Source: Cunninghamella blakesleeana
Lineage: Eukaryota; Mucoromycota; Mucoromycetes; Mucorales; Cunninghamellaceae
Length of the DNA: 64,000 bases
NCBI GenBank assembly: GCA_017871115.1
Contig: JAFCIZ010000005.1
Coordinates: 4,209,501-4,273,500 of the forward strand
Reading direction: 5' to 3'
The position numbers and the translations under genes were made by a program. The first letter of the stretch is position 1. Each line of letters begins with the position of its first letter. Positions 25,023-37,345 of the stretch are shown here, piece by piece. The notes beneath the pieces are model-generated. The model ran no database searches. It was given only the letters and a program-made list of their open reading frames with translations, and was not told the DNA's origin.

Positions 25023-27013
25023 ATGATTATATGGGCATGTCTTTTACTTGGTATATTCATTGTTTATTCTATTCAAGCGAATTCACTGGTAGCAGCATTA
25101 AAAGAAAAAAGTAGTGATAATAATAACCACAAGGTTCGCTATTATGAATTCAATATTACTACTACTCCTTCATGGAATCCTGATTGTTCAAATTATACCT
25201 CTACTACTACATTATTAATTAATGGCCAAATGCCAGGACCGACTATTTATGCTAGTAAAAATGATCGTGTTCAAATCCTTGTACGTAATATGTTATCGCC
25301 CTCTTCTAGTAGGCCCAATCCTAATGTTTTACTTTATGGTGGTGGCAATACAAATATGTTATCTATTCATTGGCATGGGATTCGTCAATTTGGTACAAAT
25401 GAAATGGATGGTGTTCCATTTTTAACTCAAGATCCTATTTCTTATGGTGACGACTATCTATATGATTTTATTACTGATGTTCCTGGTACTTTTTTTTATC
25501 ACGCTCATGTTGGACTACAAGAATCTTCTATTTTTGGTCCCATTGTAATTTATGAAACTGATGATGCGAATCCTGAAAAAATAAAAAGAAAAGAAAAGAA
25601 AAACAAGAAGAAACAACAGTTACTTTCACTTGATATTGGTAATCAAACAGTAACTTATCATGAGGATCGTACATTTATCCTTAGTGAATGGCACCATCAA
25701 GATCGTAATGCGTTTGAAGCTTACTTTTTGAGTCCTAACTTCACTGCTATTCCTGACGCGGAGAGTGTCATGGTTAATGGAAGAACAATTAATAATGAAC
25801 AACTTATTGTATCTAATAAAAAACACCGGTGTCAAGGTTATATGGTATTTCCTGTCCAATCTAAAAAAACATATCGGTTTCGTGTGATTAGCTCTTCTAC
25901 ATTTCGAACTTACGGTTTTGCTATTACAGATCATACTTTAACAATCATTGAAGCAGACGGTAGTTTAATTGATCCTTATGTAACGGATTATTTAGAAGTG
26001 GCCCCTGGGCAACGGTACTCAGTTTTGGTGACAATGGATCAAATGGAAAAACAAAAAAAAAGAAGAGATTATCCTATAGGTACTATTCGTATGTGGGGAG
26101 GCGGTATTGATCCTACATCAAATGGGTGGGCTCTACTTAGATATCAAGATAATGACGATAACGATACAAAAATGAAATCATTTAACCCAGTTTTAGAAAT
26201 TAAAAGAACGAATTCACTTTTTCCTAACATAAATCAACTTTATTGGCTTTGGAATCAATTAAAACCTGCTGGTAGGATTCCTGACGCTGTGGCTACATTA
26301 CCATCGCCTAATCGTACACTTGTTATCAATATCACGAATGGACCTACTAATAACCTTCAAACCAATGATCGTTTTTTTATTAATGGCGTGACTTATACAG
26401 AGCCTAAAGAAACCATCTTGAAGCAAATCATGCAAGGTACACGTAGAGTTTCCCCTTTAACTATTGATCAATTAGATATATATAATGGATATGATCCTTA
26501 TCTAGGAACATATCCCATAGCTCATATGGAAGTAGTAGATATTGTACTTCAAAATAATCGTATTGCTGGTACACCTTGTCGACCTCATCCTTGGCATATC
26601 CATGGTTATTCTCATTATTTTATTGCTTATGGTCCTGGGACTTACAATAAAACATTGCATGAAACAATTCGTAATGTACCTATGCCTATATTAAAAGATA
26701 CTAGCCTTATGTATCCCGATTTAGATTCTGGTGATGAAAACCTTCCTTTACCTGGTGATCCTTTTCTCGGTTGTGGATGGATTAAAATTCGACTAGTTGC
26801 TGTAAGTGTAAAAAAAAAATTATTGACTTTATGTATAAATATATATATATATATAGTTTAATTAGGAATATCAATATCCACTTTTGTATTTTATTTTATT
26901 TATTTTTATTAAAATAGGATAACCCTGGAATTTGGGCAAGTCATTGTCATAATATTATACATATGTTTATGGGAATGTTCTTTGTATTAGAAGCAAGCAC
27001 AGAATTGATTTAA
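25023..27013 (+). CDS. Secreted multicopper oxidase (laccase-like)
   Basis: Two exons: 25023-26801 (593 codons, phase 0) and 26918-27013. A signal peptide is visible (IIWACLLLGIFIVYSI, cleavage probably after about residue 20). All four copper-binding blocks are present: L1 HWHG (about residue 119), L2 FYHAHV, L3 HPWHIHG, and L4 in exon 2 (SHCHNIIHMFMGM). The Met four residues after the last L4 His is the expected axial position of the type 1 copper, which suggests a low-to-medium potential enzyme. Several N-x-S/T sites fit secretion. There is no C-terminal transmembrane helix, so a Fet3-type membrane ferroxidase is unlikely; ascorbate-oxidase-like or laccase-like activity on phenols or metals is the best guess. 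A Lys-rich insert (about residues 186-198) is unusual. The L4 motif depends on splicing: the first-exon frame alone runs into a stop without it. Confidence 0.88.
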
Positions 27014-27242
27014 TGGGTATAAATAAACAAAAATTTTTTATAAACTTTAAAACCTCTTAATTTTTTTCCTTTTCCCCTTTCTTTCATTTTCATTTTTTTA
27101 TTTTGATAATAATAAAAATAAAACAAAACATTATCAATTAAAAATAATAGTATCAATAAAAAAAAAAAAACAATATTATACACTCATACCCCCATACATT
27201 CATACACTCATACACTCATACACATATAAAGATATCCGGAGG

Positions 27243-27842
27243 ATGAATCAGAAAAAAAAGAGACCTCAATCAAAATTGCATTATGAATCTACTTTAGGAT
27301 ACTGTTTAAAAGAGGTATATTATCAACTAAGATATATGCTTACGGCGTGTTATAAAATAAGAATAAAAAAGATACAGAAAGTATACTCATTATTATTTTA
27401 TTCTTATTTTTATTTTTATTTTATTGTTACTATATTATTATTACTATTATTATTATTTTTATGAATTAAATAAGGCTAATGAATTTACTAAGGATATTAA
27501 AGATCAACACTGGAAGTGCCCATTTTGTAAAGACTTTGTATTAAAATTACCAACTGAATCAGATCAACTTTCTTGGATAAAATGTAGCGAATTTATCTCT
27601 AATCATATCGATGACCACCGTTTATTTATTTTACAACAAGCCTCAGTTGACTCTTTAAAAAAATATGAAAAGGTATAATTAATAATAAGAAAAACGATGA
27701 TAAAACATAAGTAGATAATTAGCTTCGATATGTTTATTTTTTATGTATATTATATTTATTTTAATAGCATACTAAAGAAAGTGGTAAAAGAACCAGAATT
27801 TGGATTAATGGTACAATGCATGATCGGGGATTTCATATATAA
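27243..27842 (+). CDS. Small Cys/His-rich protein, three exons, 114 aa
   Basis: I do not recognise this protein. Three short exons join in phase 0 with good borders: 27243-27314, 27475-27672 and 27768-27842. The product begins MNQKKKRPQSKLHYEST, has WKCPFCKDFVLKLP in the middle, a Cys and two His further on (KCSEFISNHIDDH), and ends WINGTMHDRGFHI. C-x2-C followed after about 25 residues by H-x3-H resembles a C2H2 zinc finger with a long loop, so zinc binding is inferred. It may be a nucleic-acid or protein-binding small factor. It sits 230 bp downstream of the oxidase in the same direction. Support comes from the consistent phases and a composition unlike the flanking AT-rich DNA. No homologue is known to me. 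Confidence 0.6.
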
Positions 27843-28600
27843 CTTTTATTATACCTCGTAATTATATTTTAAAAAATTGTATATAGTATAAACATAGTTA
27901 AGTAAACTTATAATTAACCAAATATGCATAACACAAAAAAAAAAGAAGAAACGTAGAAAAGGAACAAATAACGAATATTAGGGTTACAATATAAAAATAA
28001 AAGAAGGAATAGTATAATTTTAAAAACAAACTTAGAAAAGCAATAAAGAATGAGTATAAAAAAAAGAAATAGATTAAGAAAAATAAAAAGGAAGCTAGCA
28101 TGTGTATAAGTTAGTATATATAAATATGGAATATAAAGAAACTAGTATCATGCTTTATGAAAGAATATATATATATTAAAAAAATAAAACCACTTTTGAT
28201 AATCAAAGGCAAGGGATAAAAAAAAAAAAAAGGATATCCAATTGTCTGCTAAAATAATACTTTACATGTAATGTATAGGAGAGATAGACAATAAAATATC
28301 ACGGACTGTTTGACTAAAATAATCATTATAACTTTATGCGAAAGATCACGGGCATGTAATAATAATATGTCAATAGATCTATCTTTCATTTCCTTTTTTC
28401 TTATTACAGGTATTATTATAAACGACCCTTTTTTATTTTTTATTTTTTGTTTCTTACAGTTCATTATACTATATAAACGCTTTATATATATACAATTATT
28501 TATCTTTATTAGAGTTAATAGAACTAATTATTTACTATCTTAGAATTAAATAATAATAATAAAGAAAGAAAGAATAATGAAAAAATTACATTTTTTTTTT
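27843..28600. other. Convergent intergenic region, no gene seen
   Basis: 3' flanks of the small Cys/His gene and of the SH3-RA gene. It is A-rich throughout. Open frames on both strands are hydrophobic or Lys/Phe-rich without family resemblance. Confidence 0.55.
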
Positions 28601-31379
28601 TTACTTATCATAAGTAGAACATAAAGATGCATGATATACAGATAAATTATTGAAAGAGAGATCTTTTTCAAATGCTGATAAAGTTACGTCGATTCGATTT
28701 AATACAGCATCAGGGCTAATTTTTTCAACAGTGGAAGGATTTGAAGTGGGGGTTGAATAAGGAGAAGATGATGATGACGATGTTAAGGATATGAAAGATG
28801 ATGCAGATGATGAAGATGATGATGTCGTGGATGATGCAGATGATAAAATAGAGGATGGTAAACTTGTGTCACTAGGATTATAAACTCCAGATGTCAAAAT
28901 AAGCTTATGATTATTATTATGGTTATTAGTAATGGTAGTAGAGTTAGGTTTTGTTGCCGATACAAGGGGTAACGTATTAGGAGATGAATGGTGTTGATAA
29001 CTATTACTATTGCGAACATTATACATTCTGGTATTATTATTATTATCGCTATGTTGCTGTTTCATATTCGGTCTTGATTGTGATGTTGATATCCTAGATT
29101 GCATCTTTCTTAATACAAATAATGGATTTTCAGCTCCTTTTGGCATTAGCCATTCATCATTGAATATGTCTATAATCTTCTTTTTTCCATTTAATACGTT
29201 TTCTATTGTTTCATATAATGATAAAAAAATAAAAAAAGTATATGAATAAAAATACTTTATACAAATACACATATATACATACATACACGCATATATATAT
29301 GTAATTCTCTGTTATCTTCATATTATTTTTAGTATATACCTTTTCCGTTGATCACCAAAGTCATACCATATTTATCCATATTTTCATTTTCAAGTGTATA
29401 AGGTACTCCATGTTGAATATGAAATTTTTCTAAAGCATAAGTAGTAAGATCCGTTATTTTCATTTTTGAAGATACGTTGACTAGTTTTTCTATTCGTTCC
29501 ATAGGTTGAATGGATGAAGATAAAGTGGATAGTTTTCCAGTAGAGTGATATTGTTTCAAGTTGAACGATTTACGTTTAGAAAACTGAACTAGTTGAGATA
29601 GCTTTGATTGTTGCTGTTGTACAACTGGTGTATAATAGGCTATTTTTATTAAAAGCTGACCACTTTGTTCGTTCATACGTTTGATACGTTTGTGTAAATA
29701 AAACCGAATTACTGAATCTTGACCAAACGAAGCCTCAGGTACATTTATAGGACTGACACCTAAACAATTTAATTGAACTTTAGATTGATCGTGAGTTAAA
29801 GAAGGCATAGGTGTTGTTAAATGAGCTGTCAAAGAATGAAATATTGCTAAAGGTTTATCTTGTGGAGATAATATGATTTCATCTTTTTATAATATTATAA
29901 TTTTAAAAAAAAAGCAAAGAGAAAGAAAGAGAGAATAGCAAATGAGTGTTTAAAAATTAAAGTTACAGCCTATTTTTTTTCAATCCTCACAATTTTTTTT
30001 TTTTATTTTACCTTTATTCATCACTTTGACAGTTATATAATATTCAATACCAATACTTTGTTGATTTTCTATTCTAAACCTTCCCAAAGCATACTTTAAA
30101 AGTTGATCTGCTGTTGTTTGTTCGTTGACTAATACTGAATTAAACGTAGCATTGACGTTGATATTCCCAGCGAAAATTCTTAATATGCTTAATTGTTCTT
30201 CTTCTTCTTCTTCTTCTTCTTCTTCTTTAATGTTATCGTTTTTTCCAAGAGAGGAAGATGATGATAAGTTGATATTATTTTTTATTAAAATATTGCTTTT
30301 TTGATTTGATAAAAATTTACGCAAGTTATTTGTTTTTTCACGAATAGAATGAGGGGGTGGTGGAGGCGGACTTTTATATTGATTTGAAATAGTTGAGCAT
30401 GGCTGTAATTCGTGATGCATTGGAATTGAATTTGTCTCTTCTACTTTATCTTTATCGTCATTAATATCGTCGCCATATTGGGAGTGATCAAAATTAAGCA
30501 GAGGTTGGTTATTATTTTTTGGACCCAACATTACATCTTGGTACTCATCATAGGTTGCCATAATAGGGATATCGTTAATGTCCGTAGTAATAGTCATTGT
30601 TTGAATAGAGATATTATCTGAAATCATTACATTTCGATTTTTTTTCGATGATTTTTTTTTATTGTTTGGTGAATTTTCATTATATAATGATGGGTTTAAA
30701 ATTATCTTTTAAAAAAAATAAAAAAAAATGTATAAACGAATAAATGAATAAATACATAATGACATATATGTTATAGAAAAGAATTCAACTTACTTTTGCA
30801 TTTCGGTATTTATTTATTTTGGCCAATCTTTCTAATGGGGTCTATTATTATTAAAATGTAAATAAATAAATAAAAACAAATAATAAATTAGCATGATCAT
30901 CCAAAAAAGGAAATTGTACTATTAGAGAGAAGTGATTTTTTTTTCTCTTGATCTTCGTAATTTTATTTTATTTTATTTTTTTATGGGGTAAAAAAAAAAA
31001 AATAAAAAAAGTAAATCGATCTTACTTCAATGATTTCTGCGGGAATGTAGCCTATCTCGGATGTTTTCAATACTTTGACTAACCACCAATAAGCATTTGT
31101 GTCATCAAGTAATGTTAAAGCATCGTCTTTCATGACAGTGACTTGACCATCAACAGAAGCCATAAAATCATGAAAAGCATAAACTTGGTGGTCATTGATA
31201 CTATTTTTTTCCAATTGATGACACAACATATTATCATATTCTGTAATTGGATAATATGAATTATTTTGATACTGCTGTTGATGGTGTTGTTGGTATTGTT
31301 GATATTGCTGATGTTGTTGCTGATAGTATAGATGAGGACGTCGGTGATCATACATTGCCCAGTATTGATTTGTTTCCAT
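28601..31379 (-). CDS. SH3 plus two Ras-association domain scaffold
   Basis: Multi-exon gene. Exon 1 starts METNQYWAMYD (31379), is Gln/Tyr-rich, and contains a full SH3 domain (VYAFHDFMASVDGQ, LTLLDDTNAYWWLVKVL, IGYIPAEIIE). A short exon near 30785-30838 (TPLERLAKINKYRN) and the next exon (from about 30710 to 30014) carry basic and Pro-rich segments and a first RA-like domain (LSILRIFAGNINVNATFNSV, EYYITVKVM). The exon at 29340 to about 29885 carries a His-Lys-Arg block and a second RA/ubiquitin-like fold (MKITDLTTYALEKFHI, YGMTLVINGK). The last exon is 28601-29202 (ENVLNGKKKIIDIFNDEW, then a Ser-rich tail); its junction keeps frame. Ras-GTP binding and a cortical polarity role are inferred; the SH3 and its flanks recall fungal Tea4/Bud14-type proteins, but that link is unproven. 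Confidence 0.75.
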
Positions 31380-31943
31380 TATTATTATTTATTTAATAAT
31401 AATGATAATAATAAAAAAAGAAAGAAAAAAGTTTGATGAGATGGTATAATTATACGATATTAAAGCAAAAACAAAAGAGAAGCTAAAAAATAAAAATAAA
31501 AATAAAAAGATGAGGTAAAAAATAAAAAACTTTAGTATGTAAAATAAAATTAAAAATAAAAACATTCTTTTTTCAACCGATGGAAGTTTTATTATTACTA
31601 ACCCAAGTATATTTCTTTAAAAAAGGCTTAATAAATAAAATAAATATAAAATAAAGAAAAAAGGAATAAAAAGAATAAAAAGGAACAAAAAGTAAAAATA
31701 CGGGATTTTTTTTATCTTTTTTAAAAAGAAAAAGGGGGAACATGCAAAGAGTGATGCGATCTTGTTTTTTTTTTTGACACACATCGACAAAAAAAAGTGT
31801 ACCAAAGTTTAAAACTCAGTCTTAATTTTTGTTTTTTAAAAAATGAAATTTTTTCCCTTCATCCTTTTTTCTTTTTTCCTCTTGCATATTTTTTTTTTTT
31901 TTTTTTTAAATAAAGCAATATAATAAATAATTATTAATAAATC
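31380..31943. promoter_or_regulatory. Divergent promoter region SH3-RA (-) / PRP6 (+)
   Basis: 0.56 kb of A/T-rich DNA between two starts. It is A/G-rich on the left, with T-rich runs (31885-31908) about 40 bp before the PRP6 ATG. No coding signal is seen; the open frames come from Lys/Phe-rich tracts. Confidence 0.45.
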
Positions 31944-34900
31944 ATGTTTGGTGTTACCAAAGACTTCATTGGTAAACCTGCTCCACCTAATTATGTTGCT
32001 GGTCTTGGTCGTGGTGCAACTGGATTTACAACTAGATCTGATATTGGTCCTGCTAGGGAAGCAACTGACTTTCCTGTGTAAGTTATTATAAACATAAATT
32101 AATATAATATAAAAATGATTCAACTTATTATTGTGAAACTTATGTTTATCTCTTTCTCTTATTCATTATTTTTATTTTATTTTATTTTTCTTTTTATCTT
32201 AATAGCGATGTGAAAGCAAAAACAGAAGGAGACGATGACGATGAACAATATCAAGATCCAGAAAATGAAACAGGTCTTTTTTCTGCGGCACCTTACGAAG
32301 AAGATGATGAAGAAGCTGATAGAGTATGGGACATGATTGATACACGAATGGATGAACGCAGAAAAGCTAGACGTGAAGCAAGAGAAAAGGAAGAATTAGA
32401 AAGGTATAGACGCGAACGACCCAAGATCTCACAACAGTTTGCAGATTTAAAACGTCAGTTATCAACTATGGATGAAACAGAATGGGAAGCTATACCTGAT
32501 GTGGGTGATTTAGTTGGAAAAAATAGAAAAAAAAGCAAAGTGCCTGAACGGTTTACGCCTTTACCTGATTCTATTTTGGTATCAGCTAGAGATCAAACTC
32601 AATATCAAACTACGGCAAATGATGATAGTGATACAAGTGGCATGATGACAGATTTTAAAGAAATTGGACAAGCTAGAGATAAAGTATTGGGATTAAAATT
32701 AGATCAAGCCTCTTCTGATTCTGGTTCAGGCCAAACTACAATTGATCCTAAAGGATACCTTACTGATTTAAACAGTGTAGCTTTAAAAACAGCAACGGAA
32801 ATTGGGGATATTAAAAAGGCTCGTTTATTATTAAACTCAGTAATTACAACTAATCCTAAACATGCTCCTGGTTGGATTGCTGCCGCACGTTTAGAAGAAG
32901 CTGCTGGTCGGCCTGTACAAGCTAGAAGTATTATCGCTAAAGGTTGTCAACAATGTAGTAAAAATGAAGATGTTTGGTTGGAATCAGCTCGTTTAAATGT
33001 AAGATACATATTTTTTTTAAAAATAAAATAAATGAAAAAAAAAAAAAAATAGAATGATAATAATAGCGAAGGATTTATAAAACTGTTTTATAATTTTTCA
33101 AATACAGGTTGATTAATTATATTTTTATTTTTACTTTTTTAGACTGTAGAAAATGCAAAGATTATTTTAGCTGATGCTGTACGATCCATTCCTCAATCAG
33201 TGAAAATATGGCTTAAGGCTGTCAATTTAGAAACAGATACAAAAAATAAAAAAAAAGTATTACGACGAGCCCTTGAATTCATACCCAACTCTGTCAAATT
33301 ATGGAGAACCGCAATTAATATGGAAGACAATCCAGAGGATGCCAAAATCCTACTCTCTCGTGCTGTAGAATTAATTCCTCTCAGTGTAGAATTATGGTTA
33401 GCTTTAGCAAGATTAGAAACATATGATAATGCAAGAAAGATATTAAATAAGGCTGTCAATACCATCCCTACCAGCCATGAAATTTGGATTGCAGGGGCTC
33501 GATTACAAGAAGAACATGGTCAAAAGGAAATGGTTGAAAAATTGATTACCGCAGCTGTGAATAAATTATCAAAACTAGGTGCTGCTATGACACGTGAACA
33601 ATGGTTAAAGGAAGCTGAAAAATGCGAATCTAATGGGTCTGTATTAACATGTCAAGCTATTGTCAAAGTAACCATTGGGTTAGGTTTAGATGAAGAAGAT
33701 GAAGAGGATTTAGAAAATATTTGGATGGAGGACGCTGAAAATAGTAAAAATCATGGATCGATTGAGACTGCCAGAGCCATCTATGCTCATGCTTTGAAAA
33801 CATTCCCTGGTCAAAAATTCATATGGCAACAAGCTGCTTTACTAGAAAAATCACATGGTACACCCGAAAGTTTAGAAGAATTACTGAAACGTGCCGTGAA
33901 ATATTGTCCTCAAGCAGAAGTACTTTGGTTAATGGGTGCAAAAGAAAAATGGTTAGCCGGTGATGTAGATGGTGCTCGTATGATTCTTAGAGAAGCCTTT
34001 GAAGCAAACCCTAATAGTGAACAAATTTGGTTAGCTGCTGTCAAAGTAGAAAGTGAAAATCAAGAATACGAAAGAGCTAGAATTCTTTTAGAAAACGCAA
34101 GAAAACAATCTGGTACAGAACGTGTATGGATGAAATCAGCTATGCTGGAAAGACAGATGAAGAATTATAAGGAATGTGTACAGCTTCTAGAAGAAGGATT
34201 AGCCATTTATCCAACCTTTGATAAATTATGGATGATTAAAGGTCAAGTAGAAAATACATTTTTAAATGATCCAACCAAAGCAAGAGAAACTTATAATAAA
34301 GCCGTTAAATTATGTTCAAAGAGTGTTCCCTTATGGATTCAGTTGGCTAGATTAGAAGAGCAAATGGGGATGGTGACTAAAGCAAGAAATACATTAGAAA
34401 AAGCAAGGTTTGCTAATCCTAAAACACCAGATTTATGGGTGGAAGCTATTCGTATTGAAAATAGAGCTAATAATAGTTCGGCTGCAAAAGCAATTACAGC
34501 TAAAGCACTACAAGAGTGTCCTACTTCTGGTGCCATCTGGATGGAAGCTATTTTCATGGAACCTCGTCCTCAGCGTAAAGCTCGTAGCGTAGACGCATTG
34601 AAGAAATGCGAACATGATCCTATTGTTGTTACTACTGTGGCTCGTCTATTTTGGAATGATCGTAAAATTGAAAAAGCTAGAAATTGGTTTCAAAAGGCCG
34701 TACAAATTGACCCAGATCAAGGCGATTCTTTTGCTTGGTGGTATAAATTTGAATTGCAACATGGCATGGAGGTAAATAAATTAATATTGAATTTTTTTTT
34801 AAAAAAAAAGGAAAAAGGGAAAAAGGAAAAGAGAAAAAAATAGAATTTTATTTTACTGCAGATGGGCTAATTTTTTATTTATTTTATTTTGTTTCTTAAT

Positions 34901-35047
34901 TAGGAACATCAACAAAATGTTATAAAACGGTGTATACAAGCAGAACCTCATCATGGTGAACACTGGCAAACTATTGCAAAGGATGTAAAAAATATTGGCA
35001 AAAGAACAGAAGAATTATTGATGTTATGTGCAGCATCACTTGATTAA
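31944..35047 (+). CDS. PRP6: Pre-mRNA splicing factor Prp6/Prp1 (U4/U6.U5 tri-snRNP)
   Basis: Orthologue of human PRPF6, fission yeast Prp1 and yeast Prp6, the HAT/TPR-repeat scaffold bridging U5 and U4/U6 in the tri-snRNP. Exon 1 (from 31944) gives the family hallmark N-terminus [20 protein letters not shown] followed by [17 protein letters not shown]. Exon 2 (about 32206-33000) has the acidic block and the conserved [19 protein letters not shown]. The main exon (from about 33143 to 34771) is a long series of HAT repeats ([51 protein letters not shown]). The last exon begins at about 34904 ([21 protein letters not shown]) and ends at 35045-35047. Protein length, about 910 aa, fits the family. 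Start and stop are both certain from conservation. It has a few short introns with standard borders. Confidence 0.93.
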
Positions 35048-35489
35048 AATCGCTATTCATAGCTATTATAAATAAATAAATATAAAATAGGTTACTTAAA
35101 AAAAATGAAAGACTGAATCGTCATCATCTAAACCATTATCATTACCATTATCATCTTTAGACACATTTTGTTTTATTATATTATTTTTTTTAAAAAAAAT
35201 ACATTGTATCTATAAATTTATATAATCCATTAAAATAAATTAAATTTAAAATAAACTATTCTAATATTAATCAATATATTAAAGTAAGTGTCATCTAATA
35301 GTACAATAATGACAATAATAAAGAGGATTACTAGGCATATTACCTTTTCAAAAAAAATACCACCTATTGAAATTCTGAATTTTTTAGAAAATATTCCATT
35401 TATAAATTTTTTTTTTCTTTTCTTTTAATAAAAAGCGTTTAACTTTTTTTATTTACCAAGCGATTATCAACTACCAAAAAAAAAAAATT
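35048..35489. other. Gene-free AT-rich flank downstream of PRP6
   Basis: 3' flank of PRP6 followed by A/T-rich sequence running into the transposase relic. The left end of that element was not found. Nothing else is recognised. Confidence 0.5.
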
Positions 35490-36150
35490 GTTACTGATGA
35501 AGAATCTAGTACGAAAATTGAAGTCTTTACTAAATAATATAAAGAAATATTTACAGCAATTTTTAGCATAACAAGAGTATTTAAAAACTCTATTTCATAT
35601 GAAAGAAAAGGAGACTCCAAATGATCAAGTGTTTTTAACCAAACGGATGAATAAGTTATAATACTTTCAATAAAAAAAGAAATCCACATGACCGATATTG
35701 CTGATGATGCAGTTATTGATTATCATACCAGTTCAATTAGGGGAACTCTGCATAAAAAAGTGTAGAGATCACATCTTGTAAAGTTAAAAAAATTAGAAAA
35801 GTTATAGAGAGCAAGTATTCGGTTTTTCAAAATAGTGCTAACACTAGGTTGTAGAGAATTAAAAAATATTAAGTGGTATGGTGAATTGATGTTTGAACAA
35901 GAAACATCTTTGGAGCATGAAAAATGTACCTCGTAGGATTTCACCAACTTTGCATATGTAGGCTCTTTAATGGTATCTACCCAAGAATATTATAATAATT
36001 TTTACCGATGGAGGGTAATGCTCCAACTCATAAAAGTAAAATAATAAAATAATACATCTTAGGCTCATCTAGCTTGAACTGTTTAATCGAATCAGTGCCT
36101 GAATATATAAAAATGATTGATAAAGAGAAATGATCATATAGACAAAATAT
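35490..36150 (+). pseudogene. Decayed Tc1/mariner-type transposase relic
   Basis: A plus-strand reading frame interrupted by several stops still shows a Tc1-like transposase in order. First is an HTH-like part ending IDYHTSSIRGTLHKK. A linker with LKKLEKL follows, then LKNIKWYGELMFE (corresponding to the usual WKxVIWSDESxF, with the catalytic Asp changed). After at least one frameshift, LPMEGNAPTHKSK (36002-36040) corresponds to the DNAPxHxSK block containing the second catalytic Asp, here Gly. Beyond it, a decayed match to the WPxxSPDLNPIE block lies at about 36075-36125. The first part stays in a single frame from about 35490 to about 35950, so decay is mostly by point mutation. No terminal inverted repeats or TA duplication were identified. 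Non-functional. The family call rests on block order rather than overall identity. Confidence 0.72.
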
Positions 36151-37345
36151 ATGATGATGATAGCCATAGTACTCTTTTATATATTATTTACATTATAAAT
36201 AACTATGGTATAAATATGAAATTTAAATATAATATATAAAATATACATGTCAATATTCTTATTTAGCATATTTTAGAAAATGTTATATTTTGTAAAGTTA
36301 TCTGGTTTTAAAGTATTTTTTTTAAAGAAAACGAAAAGGAACTCTTTTCATGAATCCTAATTTTTCTTACCATTAGAAAAATATAATAAAGGATTGCCTT
36401 TTTATATTGTAACATAGAACAGATCATATACAAACATCTTTCTTTTTGTTTACATATACAACTATTCTTTTATTTATATAAAATAAAAAAAAATAATTCT
36501 ATATATGTAAATAATTAAAAATATTATTTTTTTACAATACATACAATAAATTTATATATAAAATAAATGATATGTTTATATATCTACTTGTGATCCACAT
36601 AGTTTATTATGAATTGATATGATGAATATAATAAACAAAGCTTCCATTGATAAAAAAAGTTTCTTAATGGAAGGTCTGACGGAGTTTTAACATCAACCAA
36701 AACCAAGAGACATCCTGCGGTTCTTTTATATCTTAGTTCTTCGACATAGTTTATTATAAAGCTTCTCTTTTTTAAAACAATGGTTAATTACTTTTGATTG
36801 TAAAGAATCAAATAATATAATTTTTAGTATAGTTTTAATGATAAAGAGTGATTGAAAAATGGAAATAAAAAAGTATATTTTTCATAGTAATAAAAAAAGT
36901 TACGAAATATGGAAATATCAATTTTGATGTTTGTTATTTAAACTAAAAAATATTATTATTAATTCATATACGAAAACTTTTGATTCTACACAAAAAAAAA
37001 TATATATTTTCCGTAATATTTAAAAGTATTTTAGTTGGAGATGGGTGCAAATAACTCATTAAATATTTGTTTATTATAATTATTTTTTAAAAATAAAGTA
37101 CAAGGAAAGGTTATAACTATTTTATTTAAATATAAATCACACAAAAAAGGTAAAATAAGGTATAGCTATCCAAATAAAAATAAAAAAGGAGTAATAAAAG
37201 AAAATAGGTGGAGTAAATAAATGAATATATATAATCGATAAATAGAAGGGAGAGAAAATCTTTTTATTTTTATTTTTTTTATTTTTTTTTGTTTTTTATT
37301 AGCGTTCGATGTTACTTAATTATTATTTCCCAATTATTATATATA
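36151..37345. other. Gene-free AT-rich region with small repeats
   Basis: No exon is supported. It holds a short inverted repeat (CTTCCATT 36641-36648, AATGGAAG 36666-36673) and a 13-base direct repeat (CATAGTTTATTAT) at 36598 and 36745. It may include more decayed transposon sequence. The right part (37180-37345) is the 3' flank of the membrane-protein gene. Confidence 0.45.

Noticed and set aside
27898..28543. Several 60-80 codon frames between the small Cys/His gene and the SH3-RA gene
   Set aside because: Both strands are equally open, the compositions are Lys- or Phe-rich, and no splice-consistent extension was found.
36598..36757. Direct repeat CATAGTTTATTAT spaced 147 bp, similar to the period of the 47.8-48.4 kb array
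   Set aside because: Only one short pair, in sequence where A/T-rich 13-mers recur by chance, and no similarity to the other array.
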